A stretch of DNA of 64,000 nt from Goodfellowiella coeruleoviolacea (lineage in GTDB: Bacteria > Actinomycetota > Actinomycetes > Mycobacteriales > Pseudonocardiaceae). The stretch is from assembly GCF_024171785.1 (NCBI RefSeq), contig NZ_JAMTCK010000001.1, forward strand, positions 372,134 through 436,133, written 5' to 3'. The notes beneath the pieces are model-generated. The model was not told the DNA's origin. It saw only the letters and a list, made by a program, of their open reading frames with translations, and did no database searches. The translations under genes were made by a program, and so were the position numbers. Of the stretch, positions 34,008-42,000 are shown in pieces (the stretch's first letter is position 1; every line of letters begins with the position of its first letter).

Positions 34008-35600
34008 TCAGGCGTGGCCCGGTCTCGCCGAGGACGGTCGTGTCGCGGTCGGCGAGTTGTCGAGGGCGGCGACCTCGATCATCATCGCCAGGCGTTTGTT
34101 GCCGTCGTGCAGGTCCAGTGCGGTCAGCTCGGTCATCTTCCGCAGCCGGTAGCGGATGGTGTTCTCGTGGACACCGAGTTGTCGGCCGGCTTCGACGGGA
34201 TCTCCCTGGGCCTGCAACCACGCTCGCAGGGTCGCGACGTACTGGGTGCCGTGCTCCGTGTCGTGCCGCCGCAGCTCGGTCACGGGTCCCCGGGCTGGTG
34301 CGCGTCCTGACCGCGCGGCGGTGCGGAGGCGTTGGAACAGGATGTCGTCCCACGACTCCTCGTAGGCCGGTGGCACGCTGCTCGCCTGCCGGGTCTCGTG
34401 CAGGGCGAGGCACTCGTCGGCTTCCTGCCGTGCCGCCGGCAGGTCGTCCAACACCGCCGGCGCGCTGATGCCGGCCATGAGTGTCACGTGCGTCGGCAGG
34501 GCGGCGTGGAGTGATGCGATCCAGGCCCGCGCCGCCGACACGTCGTCCCCGGGCAGCACCGTGTAGAGGGTGTTGCCGGCCACCGCGCTGCGTCCAGGAC
34601 GTGACCACCCGAAACCGGTGGTCGCGCGGTCGAAGGACAGCAGCAGCGCCGCGTGCCGCTCCTGCTCGGCGGTGTGGGCGCGGGAGGCGATGACGTGCAT
34701 CGGCCCCTGGGGCAGGCCGAGCCTGCTCGCCACGGTGGCCGCGTCCGCTGTGCCCTCCAGCAGCTGCATGACCAGGTCGGTCTCGACCTGGCGTTCCAGG
34801 TCCGCGCTGGCCCGGGACCGGAGCAGGTGCAGCGCGACGGTGCGGGCGCCGTCGGCCAGGGCGCGGCGCCGAGCGCCGTCCAGGGGTTGGGGGCAGGCCA
34901 CCCACACCGAGCCGAGCAGCTCCCGGCCCGCGCGCACGGCCACCACCATGCGTCCGGTCAGGCCGTGGTCGGCGTCCGCGGGCACGAACAGCGGTTCGTC
35001 CGAGGAATCGAGGTGGGTGCTCACCCCGCGCGCCGCGAACAGCGCCCGCAACGGTTCCGGGGCCTGACGTCCCAGGATGGTCTCGGCCCGCGCCCGGTCC
35101 GCGTGCTGCTGGAGGCTGGAGTAGGCCAGCACCCGGGACAGCCGGTCCTCGATGGTCACCGCGCCCCCGACCGCGTCGGCGAGGCTGTCGGCCAACGCGA
35201 ACAGGTCCGTGGGGCCCCGGCCGGACTCGGTTTCCCGGCCTTCGAGCACCAGCCCGTACACGACCGCCGCCACCTCGCTCCACGCCACGGCCGGTTCCAC
35301 GAGGACCACCGCGACCGGCTGGTCGTCGCCGGCCGGCTCCGGCTCCGGGCTGGCGGCCGCCGCCGGTGCGGTGTCGTCGCGCACGAGCACCACGGCCGCG
35401 CGCGCGTCACTCGCCCACGCCACCGCTTCCGCGACCGAGCCGGCGCCGATGGCGAGCAGCACGTCACCGACCACGGTGCGCCCGGCGGTCTGCTCGTGCA
35501 GCACCACGCTGCGCAGTTCGGTCGAGCGCGGCACCGGGCACCGCAGCAGCCGCAGCCCGTACCCGCCGAGCACGTTGACCAGCCGGTCCAACCTGACCAT
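34008..35600 (-). CDS. PucR family transcriptional regulator
   Basis: A 530-aa activator-type regulator. It starts LVNVLGGYGLRLLRCPVPRSTELRSVVLHE (N-terminal PucR-like region), contains a central GGDEF-like fold and ends in the PucR HTH: LQAQGDPVEAGRQLGVHENTIRYRLRKMTELTALDL. ATG at 35600 is chosen because GGGGAG lies upstream; an earlier ATG at 35669 lacks an SD and would include an operator box. It is divergent from the dehydrogenase gene at 35763, the usual arrangement for a PucR protein controlling amino-acid or purine catabolism. Two identical boxes lie between them. Confidence 0.92.
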   Translation of the reverse strand: MVRLDRLVNVLGGYGLRLLRCPVPRSTELRSVVLHEQTAGRTVVGDVLLAIGAGSVAEAVAWASDARAAVVLVRDDTAPAAAASPEPEPAGDDQPVAVVLVEPAVAWSEVAAVVYGLVLEGRETESGRGPTDLFALADSLADAVGGAVTIEDRLSRVLAYSSLQQHADRARAETILGRQAPEPLRALFAARGVSTHLDSSDEPLFVPADADHGLTGRMVVAVRAGRELLGSVWVACPQPLDGARRRALADGARTVALHLLRSRASADLERQVETDLVMQLLEGTADAATVASRLGLPQGPMHVIASRAHTAEQERHAALLLSFDRATTGFGWSRPGRSAVAGNTLYTVLPGDDVSAARAWIASLHAALPTHVTLMAGISAPAVLDDLPAARQEADECLALHETRQASSVPPAYEESWDDILFQRLRTAARSGRAPARGPVTELRRHDTEHGTQYVATLRAWLQAQGDPVEAGRQLGVHENTIRYRLRKMTELTALDLHDGNKRLAMMIEVAALDNSPTATRPSSARPGHA

Positions 35601-35649
35601 GCCCACTCCCCCGGTGAGGAATCCGATCCGCCAGCCCCAACGATCCACG

Positions 35650-35698
35650 TTGTCGAGATCCGACATCATGGCACGCCCTGTTTGTCGAGATCCGACAA
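35650..35698. promoter_or_regulatory. Twin operator boxes between pucR and the dehydrogenase gene
   Basis: TTGTCGAGATCCGACA occurs at 35650-35665 and again at 35682-35697, with starts 32 bp apart (about three helical turns). The second, with the next A, is a perfect TTGTCG-N5-CGACAA dyad. The likely ligand is the PucR protein acting on both promoters. Confidence 0.7.
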
Positions 35699-35762
35699 CA
35701 GCGGGTGGTGGTGTTCGCGTCATCCTGGGATTCGAGTCCAGGACGAACGTGGGAGGTGAGGC

Positions 35763-37022
35763 ATGGCCGACGTCGAGCGCCTCGGTGGCGGGCCGCGGTC
35801 CGCTGTCGTGGTCGGCGCGGGTGTCGTCGGGTTGTCGACCGCGTGGTTCCTGCAGGAGCGAGGCGTCTCGGTGACGGTGGTCGACCGCACCGGAGTGGCC
35901 GCCGGCGCCTCGTGGGGCAATGCCGGCTGGATCGCGCCCGGCCTGACGATCCCGCTCAACGAGCCCGCCGTGCTGCGCTACGGCCTGCGGTCGCTGCTCA
36001 ACCCGGCCGCCCCCCTGCACGTCCCCGCGTCGGTCGACCCGCGGCTGTGGTCGTTCCTGACCCGGTTCGCCGCCAACTGCCGGTGGACGAGCTGGAGTCG
36101 TGCCGTGCGGGCGAACCTGCCGCTCAACGACGAGTGCGTCGAGGCGTTCGACGCGCTCACCAGGGGCGGTGTGGCCGCCACGACCATCGAGGCGCCCATC
36201 ACCGCCGGGTTCGCGTCCCCGCGCCAGGCGCAGCGCCTCCTCCGCGAGCTGCGCAGGCTCGCCGACAACGGGCAGGTCGTGCAGCACACCGAGCTGACCG
36301 GTGACGAGCTGCGCGAACTGGTCCCGCTGGCGTCCCCCGCGCTCACCACCGGGGTGCGCATCGACGGGCAGCGCTACGTCGACCCGGGCGGTTTCGTGCA
36401 GGCGCTGGGCCGCGCGGTCGTCGCCCGCGGCGCCACCATCCACACCCTCGACGTCGTCGACATCCACGCCGACACCCACGGCGTCACCGTGCAGCGCGCC
36501 GCCGGCAAGGCGCTGCGGGCCGACGTCGCCGTGGTGGCCACCGGCGCGTGGCTGTCCGACCTGGCCCGCAAGTGGGGCGTCCGGGTGCCGGTGCGCGCCG
36601 GCCGCGGCTACTCGTTCACCGTGCCCGTCGACAAGCCCGTACCCGGGCCGATCTACCTGCCCAACATCCGCGTCGCCTGCACCCCCTACCGGGACGGGCT
36701 GCGCGTGGCGGGCACCCTGGAGTTCCGCGATCCCGACGCCCCGGGCGTCCCAGCCCGGCTCACCGCCATCATCAACTCCGCCCGCCCCTTCCTCGCGGGC
36801 GTGCGGTGGGCGGAACGCAGGGACGTCTGGGTCGGGCCGCGCCCCGTCACCCCCGATGGTCGTCCCCTGGTCGGGGCGGTGCGCGCGCCCAACATCTACG
36901 TCGCGGGCGGACACGGCATGTGGGGGCTCGCCCACGGCCCCGTCACCGGCCGCCTGCTCGCCGAGCAGATCACCACCGGCAAGCAACCCCCCGCCCTGCG
37001 CGAACTCGACCCCCTCCGGTGA
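35763..37022 (+). CDS. FAD-dependent D-amino-acid dehydrogenase-like oxidoreductase
   Basis: A 419-aa DAO-family flavoenzyme. The N-terminal FAD-binding motif is VVVGAGVVGLSTAWFLQERG, then DRTGVAAGASWGNAGWIAPG, typical of DadA-type dehydrogenases; the C-terminal part closes with YVAGGHGMWGLAHGPVTGRLLAEQI. It would oxidise an amino acid to the imino acid and pass electrons to the respiratory chain. ATG at 35763 has GGGAGGTGAG just upstream. It is divergent from a PucR regulator and followed by two small genes that may be co-transcribed. DadA, glycine-oxidase-like and sarcosine-oxidase-like roles remain open; DadA is the best fit. Confidence 0.88.
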   Translation: MADVERLGGGPRSAVVVGAGVVGLSTAWFLQERGVSVTVVDRTGVAAGASWGNAGWIAPGLTIPLNEPAVLRYGLRSLLNPAAPLHVPASVDPRLWSFLTRFAANCRWTSWSRAVRANLPLNDECVEAFDALTRGGVAATTIEAPITAGFASPRQAQRLLRELRRLADNGQVVQHTELTGDELRELVPLASPALTTGVRIDGQRYVDPGGFVQALGRAVVARGATIHTLDVVDIHADTHGVTVQRAAGKALRADVAVVATGAWLSDLARKWGVRVPVRAGRGYSFTVPVDKPVPGPIYLPNIRVACTPYRDGLRVAGTLEFRDPDAPGVPARLTAIINSARPFLAGVRWAERRDVWVGPRPVTPDGRPLVGAVRAPNIYVAGGHGMWGLAHGPVTGRLLAEQITTGKQPPALRELDPLR

Positions 37023-37086
37023 ACCGACGCGCGCCAGCCCCCTCCCCTGCGCCGCGCACCGCGACCAAGGAAAGCCGCTACCCGCC

Positions 37087-37383
37087 ATGACGATCGAGCC
37101 AGCCACGGACGACGACGCACGGCCCGCTCCCGGGGCCACCCCGGAATCCACCCCGGAATCCACCCCGCGGGCCGACTCGCCGGCCGCCGCCACGTCCGCC
37201 AACGGCGGGGACGTGGTGCCGGCGGCGGCGCTCACCGACGACGAGCGCGCCGAACTCGCGTGGCTGCGCACGGAGAACAACCTGCTGCGGGTGGAACGCG
37301 ACATCCTGCTGCGCGTCGCAACGGGCTACGCCAAGGACATGGACCACCTGCTCAGGCGTTCGGCGCCCCGATCCGCTCCCTGA
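37087..37383 (+). CDS. Small coiled-coil protein resembling the IS3 OrfA tail
   Basis: A 98-aa protein. The first 50 residues are Pro/Ala/Thr/Ser-rich and probably disordered (TPESTPESTPRAD). The second half is a leucine-zipper-like helix, ERAELAWLRTENNLLRVER, then DILLRVATGYAKDM. This closely follows the pattern ERDxL(K/R)xAxxxxAK(D/E) that ends OrfA proteins of IS3-family transposases, where it mediates multimerisation. The HTH half of OrfA is absent. It could be a domesticated fragment or a gene remnant; codon usage matches the region. It lies 64 bp after the dehydrogenase gene. Confidence 0.6.
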   Translation: MTIEPATDDDARPAPGATPESTPESTPRADSPAAATSANGGDVVPAAALTDDERAELAWLRTENNLLRVERDILLRVATGYAKDMDHLLRRSAPRSAP

Positions 37384-37405
37384 GCACCCGCCACCACCGG
37401 CCGGC

Positions 37406-37433
37406 GGCACACCGCGCCGCTGCGCGGTGTGCC
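37406..37433. terminator. Perfect 12-bp hairpin
   Basis: GGCACACCGCGC (37406-37417) and GCGCGGTGTGCC (37422-37433) form a 12-bp stem with loop CGCT, 22 bp after the coiled-coil gene stop. There is no U tract. Likely terminator of the dehydrogenase operon. Confidence 0.6.
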
Positions 37434-37495
37434 CGCTCTCCCAGGCCATCTCCCGGGTTCGTGCGAGCTGTTGCCCACACGGCTCCCACGAACCA

Positions 37496-37540
37496 GGTGC
37501 CGTCAGGGCGGCCCTGGCACCTCGTCGCCCTGACGGCACC
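37496..37540 (+). promoter_or_regulatory. 15-bp perfect stem in the leader of the Gre-like gene
   Basis: GGTGCCGTCAGGGCG (37496-37510) and CGCCCTGACGGCACC (37526-37540) pair along 15 bp with a 15-nt loop, 41 nt before the ATG of the Gre-like gene. It may be a terminator or attenuator affecting that gene. Confidence 0.55.
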
Positions 37541-37581
37541 ACACCTCGAACGCAGAACTCTTCAGACGGAGACACGACATC

Positions 37582-38091
37582 ATGACCAGCACCAACCGCG
37601 TCTGGCTGACGCCCGAGGCGCACGAGCGGCTGCGCGCCGAACTCGCGTCGCTGCTCGCACCGTCCACACCAGAGGACCCGCCCCACAGCGGTGCCGACGG
37701 CGCCGTCGACAACGGCCAGGCGCGCGCCGCACGCGTCCGCGAGATCCAGCAGATCCTGGCCAGCGCCGTCGTCGGGCAGGACCCGCCCAATGACGGGGTC
37801 GCCGAGCCCGGCATGGTGCTCACCATCCGCTACGACGACACCGCCGACGAGGAGACCTTCCTGCTCGGCCTGCGGGCCGCCGAACACTCCACCGCCGACG
37901 GTGACCGCGACGACCTCATCGAGGTCTACTCACCGACCTCGCCCCTGGGCATGGCCCTGATCGGGGCGCGCCCCGGCGACCGGCGCTCCTACCAGGTGCC
38001 CAACGGCAGCACCGTGCACGTCACCCTCCTGCACGCCGTTCCCTACGGCCAGCACCGGCTCCAGCGCGCCGCGACCACCCACACCGGTTAG
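37582..38091 (+). CDS. GreA/GreB-family transcription factor
   Basis: A 169-aa protein. It begins VWLTPEAHERLRAELASLLA, the coiled-coil tip region of Gre factors (usual form: LTPEGYEKLKAEL), and continues to a C-terminal FKBP-like domain: VLTIRYDDTADEETFLLGLR, VYSPTSPLGMALIGARPGDRRSYQVPNG, in which SPLGxALxGxxxGD is the family signature. Such proteins insert into the RNA polymerase secondary channel. The coiled-coil tip acidic pair of GreA is not clearly kept, so the protein may act as a Gre-like regulator rather than a cleavage factor. ATG at 37582 after GGAG. A strong hairpin precedes it. Confidence 0.85.
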   Translation: MTSTNRVWLTPEAHERLRAELASLLAPSTPEDPPHSGADGAVDNGQARAARVREIQQILASAVVGQDPPNDGVAEPGMVLTIRYDDTADEETFLLGLRAAEHSTADGDRDDLIEVYSPTSPLGMALIGARPGDRRSYQVPNGSTVHVTLLHAVPYGQHRLQRAATTHTG

Positions 38092-38195
38092 CCCGACGCG
38101 GCCGCCACGTCCAGCGGTCACCGTGGATCGCGCCGGGGTTGGCTGGTGGGAACGGCGTGACGAGCCGCTGCCGGCGGCCGGAGCCGGCCGTCCAC

Positions 38196-38813
38196 TCAGG
38201 ACCCGGTCAGCTGGTCCAGGCGGGCCCGCTGGTCGGTGCTGGCCTCGGTCACGGTCGCCGCGAGCCGTTGGGTGTCCTGGTCCGCGCCGGACCGCTGCTC
38301 GCCCTGGGCGAGGGTGATCGCCTGGTCCAGGTGCGCGCGCAGCGCGGCCACGAACCGCCGGTCGAAGTCCTCGCCCCGGGTCTGTTGGAGCACCGCCAGG
38401 TCGTCGGTGGTGAGCATGCCCGGCATCCGGTGCCCGGCGTGCACGTTGGTGGTGGGCAGGCCGGCGCGGTCCCGCAGCTGGCGCAACTGGTCGAGCGTGG
38501 CCTGGTGGTCGGTGCGCGCTCGCGTGGCCAGTTCCCGCAGTTCCTGGTCCGCGCCGTGGTCGGGCGTCAGGTCCAGCAGGGCCAGCACCTGTTCGGTCAT
38601 CGGGATCATCAGCTGCACCCAGGCGGTGTCCGTGGCGTTGGGCCCCGACGCGACCGAGGTCGTGGCGGCCGGCGGCGGCTCGGCTGGCCGCGGGGTCGGT
38701 GGCGGGGCGGCTGCCGGGGTGGCGCACCCGGTGAGCAGCAGCACCGCCAGCACCGCGCCGACCAGCGCGCAGCGTTGCGCGCCAACGGTTTTCCGGTGCG
38801 TTGGCCGCGCCAT
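38196..38813 (-). CDS. DUF305-like lipoprotein
   Basis: A 205-aa lipoprotein: signal peptide with lipobox LLTGC (Cys30), a Pro-rich linker (PPPTPRPAEPPPAATTS), then a four-helix DUF305 domain. Standard DUF305 proteins carry MIPHHxxA and MxxHHxxAI motifs thought to bind copper; here these are MIPMTEQVLAL and FVAALRAHLDQAI, so most His residues are lost and metal binding is doubtful. The ATG at 38813 gives a normal signal peptide; an earlier ATG (38864) overlaps the DUF1996 stop (ATGA) but adds 17 arginine/proline-rich residues. It probably belongs to the DUF1996 transcript unless the intervening hairpin ends it. Confidence 0.72.
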   Translation of the reverse strand: MARPTHRKTVGAQRCALVGAVLAVLLLTGCATPAAAPPPTPRPAEPPPAATTSVASGPNATDTAWVQLMIPMTEQVLALLDLTPDHGADQELRELATRARTDHQATLDQLRQLRDRAGLPTTNVHAGHRMPGMLTTDDLAVLQQTRGEDFDRRFVAALRAHLDQAITLAQGEQRSGADQDTQRLAATVTEASTDQRARLDQLTGS

Positions 38814-38846
38814 CCCGGGTGACCACCGGGTCCCGGGATGGCGCGG
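38805..38846 (-). terminator. Perfect 15-bp hairpin between DUF1996 copy 2 and the DUF305 gene
   Basis: CCGCGCCATCCCGGG (38805-38819) and CCCGGGATGGCGCGG (38832-38846) form a 15-bp stem with a 12-nt loop. The DUF305 start codon at 38813 lies inside the stem, so the structure may end transcription or hide that start. Confidence 0.55.
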
Positions 38847-38860
38847 GTGGGAGCGGGTGG

Positions 38861-39775
38861 TCATGCGCGGGGCAGCCGGTAGTGCTCGTCCAGTGCCGCG
38901 CCCCGGTCGGGCTTGTACTGGTCGAAGCCGCGGGCGTCGCACTGGAGGCCGCCGTTGATGCAGTGCTTCACCAGGGCCGCCAGCGTGGGCGGGTCCCAGG
39001 CGTTGAAGAAGTCGTAGTGCCAGGAGTAGCCGCGCCCGCTGGACAGCCGGACCTGGGACAGGTCCCCGTCCACCGGGAAGGCGATCTTGAACTCCAGCAT
39101 CGGCACCGGAACCGGGTGGCTGGCCGGGCAGACCAGGTTGACCGGGTAGGCCAGGTGGCTCTGGTGGTCGGGGCTGTCCAGGTGGATTCCGTCCCAGCAG
39201 CTCGGCGCCTGGTAGCGGATGTTCACCTGGGTGCCGGCCGGGCACAGCGACGTGGGGAAGTCCCAGTTGTGGAAGCTGTCCCCGCACTCGAAGCCCTCGA
39301 CCGCGCCCGGGGCGTGCTGGAACTCGTCCTTGGTCGCGGTGGGGCTGCCCACCACGAACCGCAGCCCCTGCGGGAACGGCTTCACCGTGGTGTAGTCCAG
39401 CACCCCGGACTTGTAGTAGACGACTTGCGGTCCACTGGGGACGATCATCGTGTTCCCGTTGTACATGGTCGGGAACCAGTAGGCCGACCGGTCGTCCGGC
39501 ACCTTGCAACTGGTGCCGCCGGCGAGCAGCGAGCCGAGCGTGCTGGTGGCGTTCGTCGTGGTGTTGCCGAGGAAGGTGTGCATGTGCGAGGCGCCGGACA
39601 GTCCCGGGTAGACGATGGGGTCGTCCGGCCGGTGCGTGGTCACCGAGCAGTTGGCCTGGAACTCGTGGTGGGTGACCAGGGAATCGGCGGCGGCCACCTG
39701 GTTGGCCATCGGGAGTGGGGACGCCACCAGGCCGGCGGCCAGCGCGGCAGCGAGCAGCAAGCGTTTTCCGGACAC
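38861..39775 (-). CDS. Secreted DUF1996 protein, copy 2
   Basis: A 304-aa exported paralogue of the protein at 15.9 kb: signal peptide (LLLAAALAAGLVASPLPMANQVAAAD) and DUF1996 domain with DDPIVYPGLSGASHMHTFLGN, TTTNATS, AYWFPTMYNGNTMIVPSG, DHQSHL and CPASHPVPVPMLEFKI. The same His clusters (SHMH, DHQSH) are kept in both copies, arguing for a functional site. GTG at 39775 has AGGAG 5-6 nt upstream. It is divergent from a discoidin-tailed GH-A enzyme across 320 bp with two copies of the LacI-type operator, mirroring the DUF1996/GH16 arrangement at 16-17 kb. Confidence 0.9.
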   Translation of the reverse strand: MSGKRLLLAAALAAGLVASPLPMANQVAAADSLVTHHEFQANCSVTTHRPDDPIVYPGLSGASHMHTFLGNTTTNATSTLGSLLAGGTSCKVPDDRSAYWFPTMYNGNTMIVPSGPQVVYYKSGVLDYTTVKPFPQGLRFVVGSPTATKDEFQHAPGAVEGFECGDSFHNWDFPTSLCPAGTQVNIRYQAPSCWDGIHLDSPDHQSHLAYPVNLVCPASHPVPVPMLEFKIAFPVDGDLSQVRLSSGRGYSWHYDFFNAWDPPTLAALVKHCINGGLQCDARGFDQYKPDRGAALDEHYRLPRA

Positions 39776-39822
39776 GGTTTCTCCTGCGGATGCGGGATTC
39801 GGGATGCGGAGGGGCGGAAACC

Positions 39823-39869
39823 GAGAGAGCGCTCTCTCCAGGCTGGTCGCCGGCTGACGGCCATGTCAA
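39823..39869 (-). promoter_or_regulatory. Promoter and LacI-type operator of DUF1996 copy 2
   Basis: TTGACA (39869-39864), an 18-bp spacer and weak -10 CAGCCT (39845-39840) precede the longest box of the set, GAGAGAGCGCTCTCTC (39838-39823), a perfect 16-bp palindrome. The rest of this 320-bp intergenic stretch holds the opposite promoter and nothing else recognised. Confidence 0.65.
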
Positions 39870-39921
39870 GACCGGATGAACTTCCCGTGACGGCAGCGGG
39901 ATCACCGGGGACGGTGAGATC

Positions 39922-39972
39922 TTGACAGGGCCGGACCGCACCCGCGACACTCGCATTGGGAGAGCGCTCTCC
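39922..39972 (+). promoter_or_regulatory. Promoter and LacI-type operator of the GH-A gene
   Basis: TTGACA (39922-39927), an 18-bp spacer and GACACT (39946-39951) are followed by GGAGAGCGCTCTCC (39959-39972), a perfect 14-bp palindrome at about +1. Confidence 0.7.
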
Positions 39973-40095
39973 GCATCCAGGTCCGGCCACACCGGGTCGG
40001 CCACCAGCCTGACGACACCGCGTGCCAGCGCCGGCCGCTCCTGCTCGGGTCCGGCGCCCCGCCGCGCCGTCACCGACCAGGAGCCAGGAGACGCC

Positions 40096-41931
40096 ATGCC
40101 CGCTCGCCCACCGGTTCCGCCGCACTGGCGGTGGTCGCGAACCCGCTCGATGACCACGCTGCTCACGGCCGCGCTCGCACTGGCCGGCGGCACGCTGACC
40201 ACGCCGGCCGCATCAGCCGCATCAGCCGCATCAGCAGCACCAGCCGCGCCGGCCGCCCACGCCGCCGGTCCCGCTCTCCCCGCACCGGCCGCCGCGGACG
40301 TGGTGCGGGTGACCGGCTCCCAGGGCAACTGGCGGCTGACCGTGAACGGATCGCCCTACCAGGTCAAGGGACTCACCTGGGGGCCGCCGCTCGCGGACGC
40401 CGCGCGCTACCTGCCCGACCTGCGCGCGATGGGCGTCAACACGGTGCGCACCTGGGGCACGGACGCGGCCACCAAGCCGCTGCTCGACGCGGCGGCCGCC
40501 CAGGGCATCCGGGTGATCAACGGGTTCTGGCTGCAACCGGGCGGCGGACCGGGCAGCGGCGGCTGCGTCAACTACGTCACCGACACCGCGTACCGGACGA
40601 GCATGCTCGACACCATCGTCGGCTGGGTCAACACCTACAAGAACCACCCGGGCGTGCTGCTGTGGAACGTCGGCAACGAGTCGATCCTGGGCATGCAGAA
40701 CTGCTTCTCCGGCGCGGAACTGGAACGGCAGCGCGTCGCCTACGCCCAGTACGTCAACGAGGTCGCCGGCCGCATCCACGCGGCCGACCCGAACCACCCG
40801 GTCACCTCCACCGACGCGTGGACCGGCGCGTGGGCGTACCTGAAGACCCACGCGCCGGAGCTGGACCTGTACGCGGTGAACTCCTACGGCGCCGGGTGCG
40901 ACGTGCAGCGGGACTGGGTCAACGGCGGCTACACCAAGCCCTACATCCTCACCGAGGCCGGGCCGGCCGGCGAGTGGGAGGTGCCCGACGACGCCAACGG
41001 CGTGCCCGCCGAACCCACCGACACGCAGAAGCGGGACGGCTACACCACCGCGTGGAACTGCATCACCCGGCACACCGGCGTGGCGCTCGGCGGGACGTTG
41101 TTCCACTACGGACTGGAGGACGACTTCGGCGGTGTGTGGTTCAACCTGGTTCCCGGTGGGCTGCGGCGGCTGTCCTACTACTCCGTCAGCCGCGCCTTCG
41201 GCGGACAGGCCCCGGCCAACACCCCGCCGGTGATCTCCGGCGTGTCGTTGAGCCGCACCACCGACGTGCCCGCGGGCGGGCAGTTCACCATCGACGTCAA
41301 CGCCAGCGACCCGGACGGCGACGCCATCGGCTACCAGGTCAAGTTCAACAGCAAGTACCTCGACAACAGCTCCGCGCTCCAGCCGGCGTCGTTCACCGGC
41401 AGCGGCGGCCGGCTGACCGTCACCGCGCCGCAGCGGCTGGGCGTGTGGAAGGTCTACGTCTACGCGCGGGACGGACACGGCAACGTCGGGATCGAGGCCA
41501 GGTCCGTCCGGGTGGTGGCGCCGCCGGTGGGCGGCACCAACCTCGCCCTGGGGCGGCCGGCCACGGCGTCGTCACACCAGACCGGCGGTGACGGCGCCCC
41601 GTTCCCACCCGAGCGGGCCACCGACGGGAACACCGCCACCCGCTGGGCCAGCGACTGGAGCGATCCACAGTGGATCCAGGTGGACCTGGGTCAGGTGTCC
41701 ACAGTGGACCACGTCCAGCTGGTCTGGGAGGCAGCCCACGCCAGGGCGTACCAGATCCAGATCTCCGACGACGCCACCACCTGGCGAACGCTGTACACCA
41801 CCACCTCCGGTGACGGCGGCGCGGACGACATCGACGTCAGCGGCTCGGGCCGGTACGTGCGGATGTACGGGACGCAGCGCGCCACCGGCTACGGGTACTC
41901 GCTCTACGAGTTCGGCGTCTACCGGCGCTGA
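40096..41931 (+). CDS. Secreted clan GH-A glycoside hydrolase with discoidin module
   Basis: A 611-aa extracellular enzyme. The signal region is followed by an Ala-rich stretch with ASA/APA repeats, then a TIM barrel starting YQVKGLTWGPPLADAARYLPDLRAMGVNTVRTW. The acid/base is Glu195 in LLWNVGNES and the likely nucleophile Glu287 in YILTEAGPAGEWE, about 92 residues apart as in clan GH-A. It resembles the GH2-type C-terminal barrel without the usual N-terminal beta domains. An Ig-like or cadherin-like linker (PPVISGVSLSRTTDVPAGG) leads to a discoidin module (about 480-611) ending YGYSLYEFGVYRR. ATG at 40096, SD AGGAG 5 nt upstream. LacI operator upstream. Specificity unproved; a beta-glucan is likely by context. 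Confidence 0.85.
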   Translation: MPARPPVPPHWRWSRTRSMTTLLTAALALAGGTLTTPAASAASAASAAPAAPAAHAAGPALPAPAAADVVRVTGSQGNWRLTVNGSPYQVKGLTWGPPLADAARYLPDLRAMGVNTVRTWGTDAATKPLLDAAAAQGIRVINGFWLQPGGGPGSGGCVNYVTDTAYRTSMLDTIVGWVNTYKNHPGVLLWNVGNESILGMQNCFSGAELERQRVAYAQYVNEVAGRIHAADPNHPVTSTDAWTGAWAYLKTHAPELDLYAVNSYGAGCDVQRDWVNGGYTKPYILTEAGPAGEWEVPDDANGVPAEPTDTQKRDGYTTAWNCITRHTGVALGGTLFHYGLEDDFGGVWFNLVPGGLRRLSYYSVSRAFGGQAPANTPPVISGVSLSRTTDVPAGGQFTIDVNASDPDGDAIGYQVKFNSKYLDNSSALQPASFTGSGGRLTVTAPQRLGVWKVYVYARDGHGNVGIEARSVRVVAPPVGGTNLALGRPATASSHQTGGDGAPFPPERATDGNTATRWASDWSDPQWIQVDLGQVSTVDHVQLVWEAAHARAYQIQISDDATTWRTLYTTTSGDGGADDIDVSGSGRYVRMYGTQRATGYGYSLYEFGVYRR

Positions 41932-42000
41932 CCACGTCCACGACACGGCCGCGCGGGACGCTCGGCGAGGCGCCCCGCGCACTGCCCGTCGGCTGAGCGG

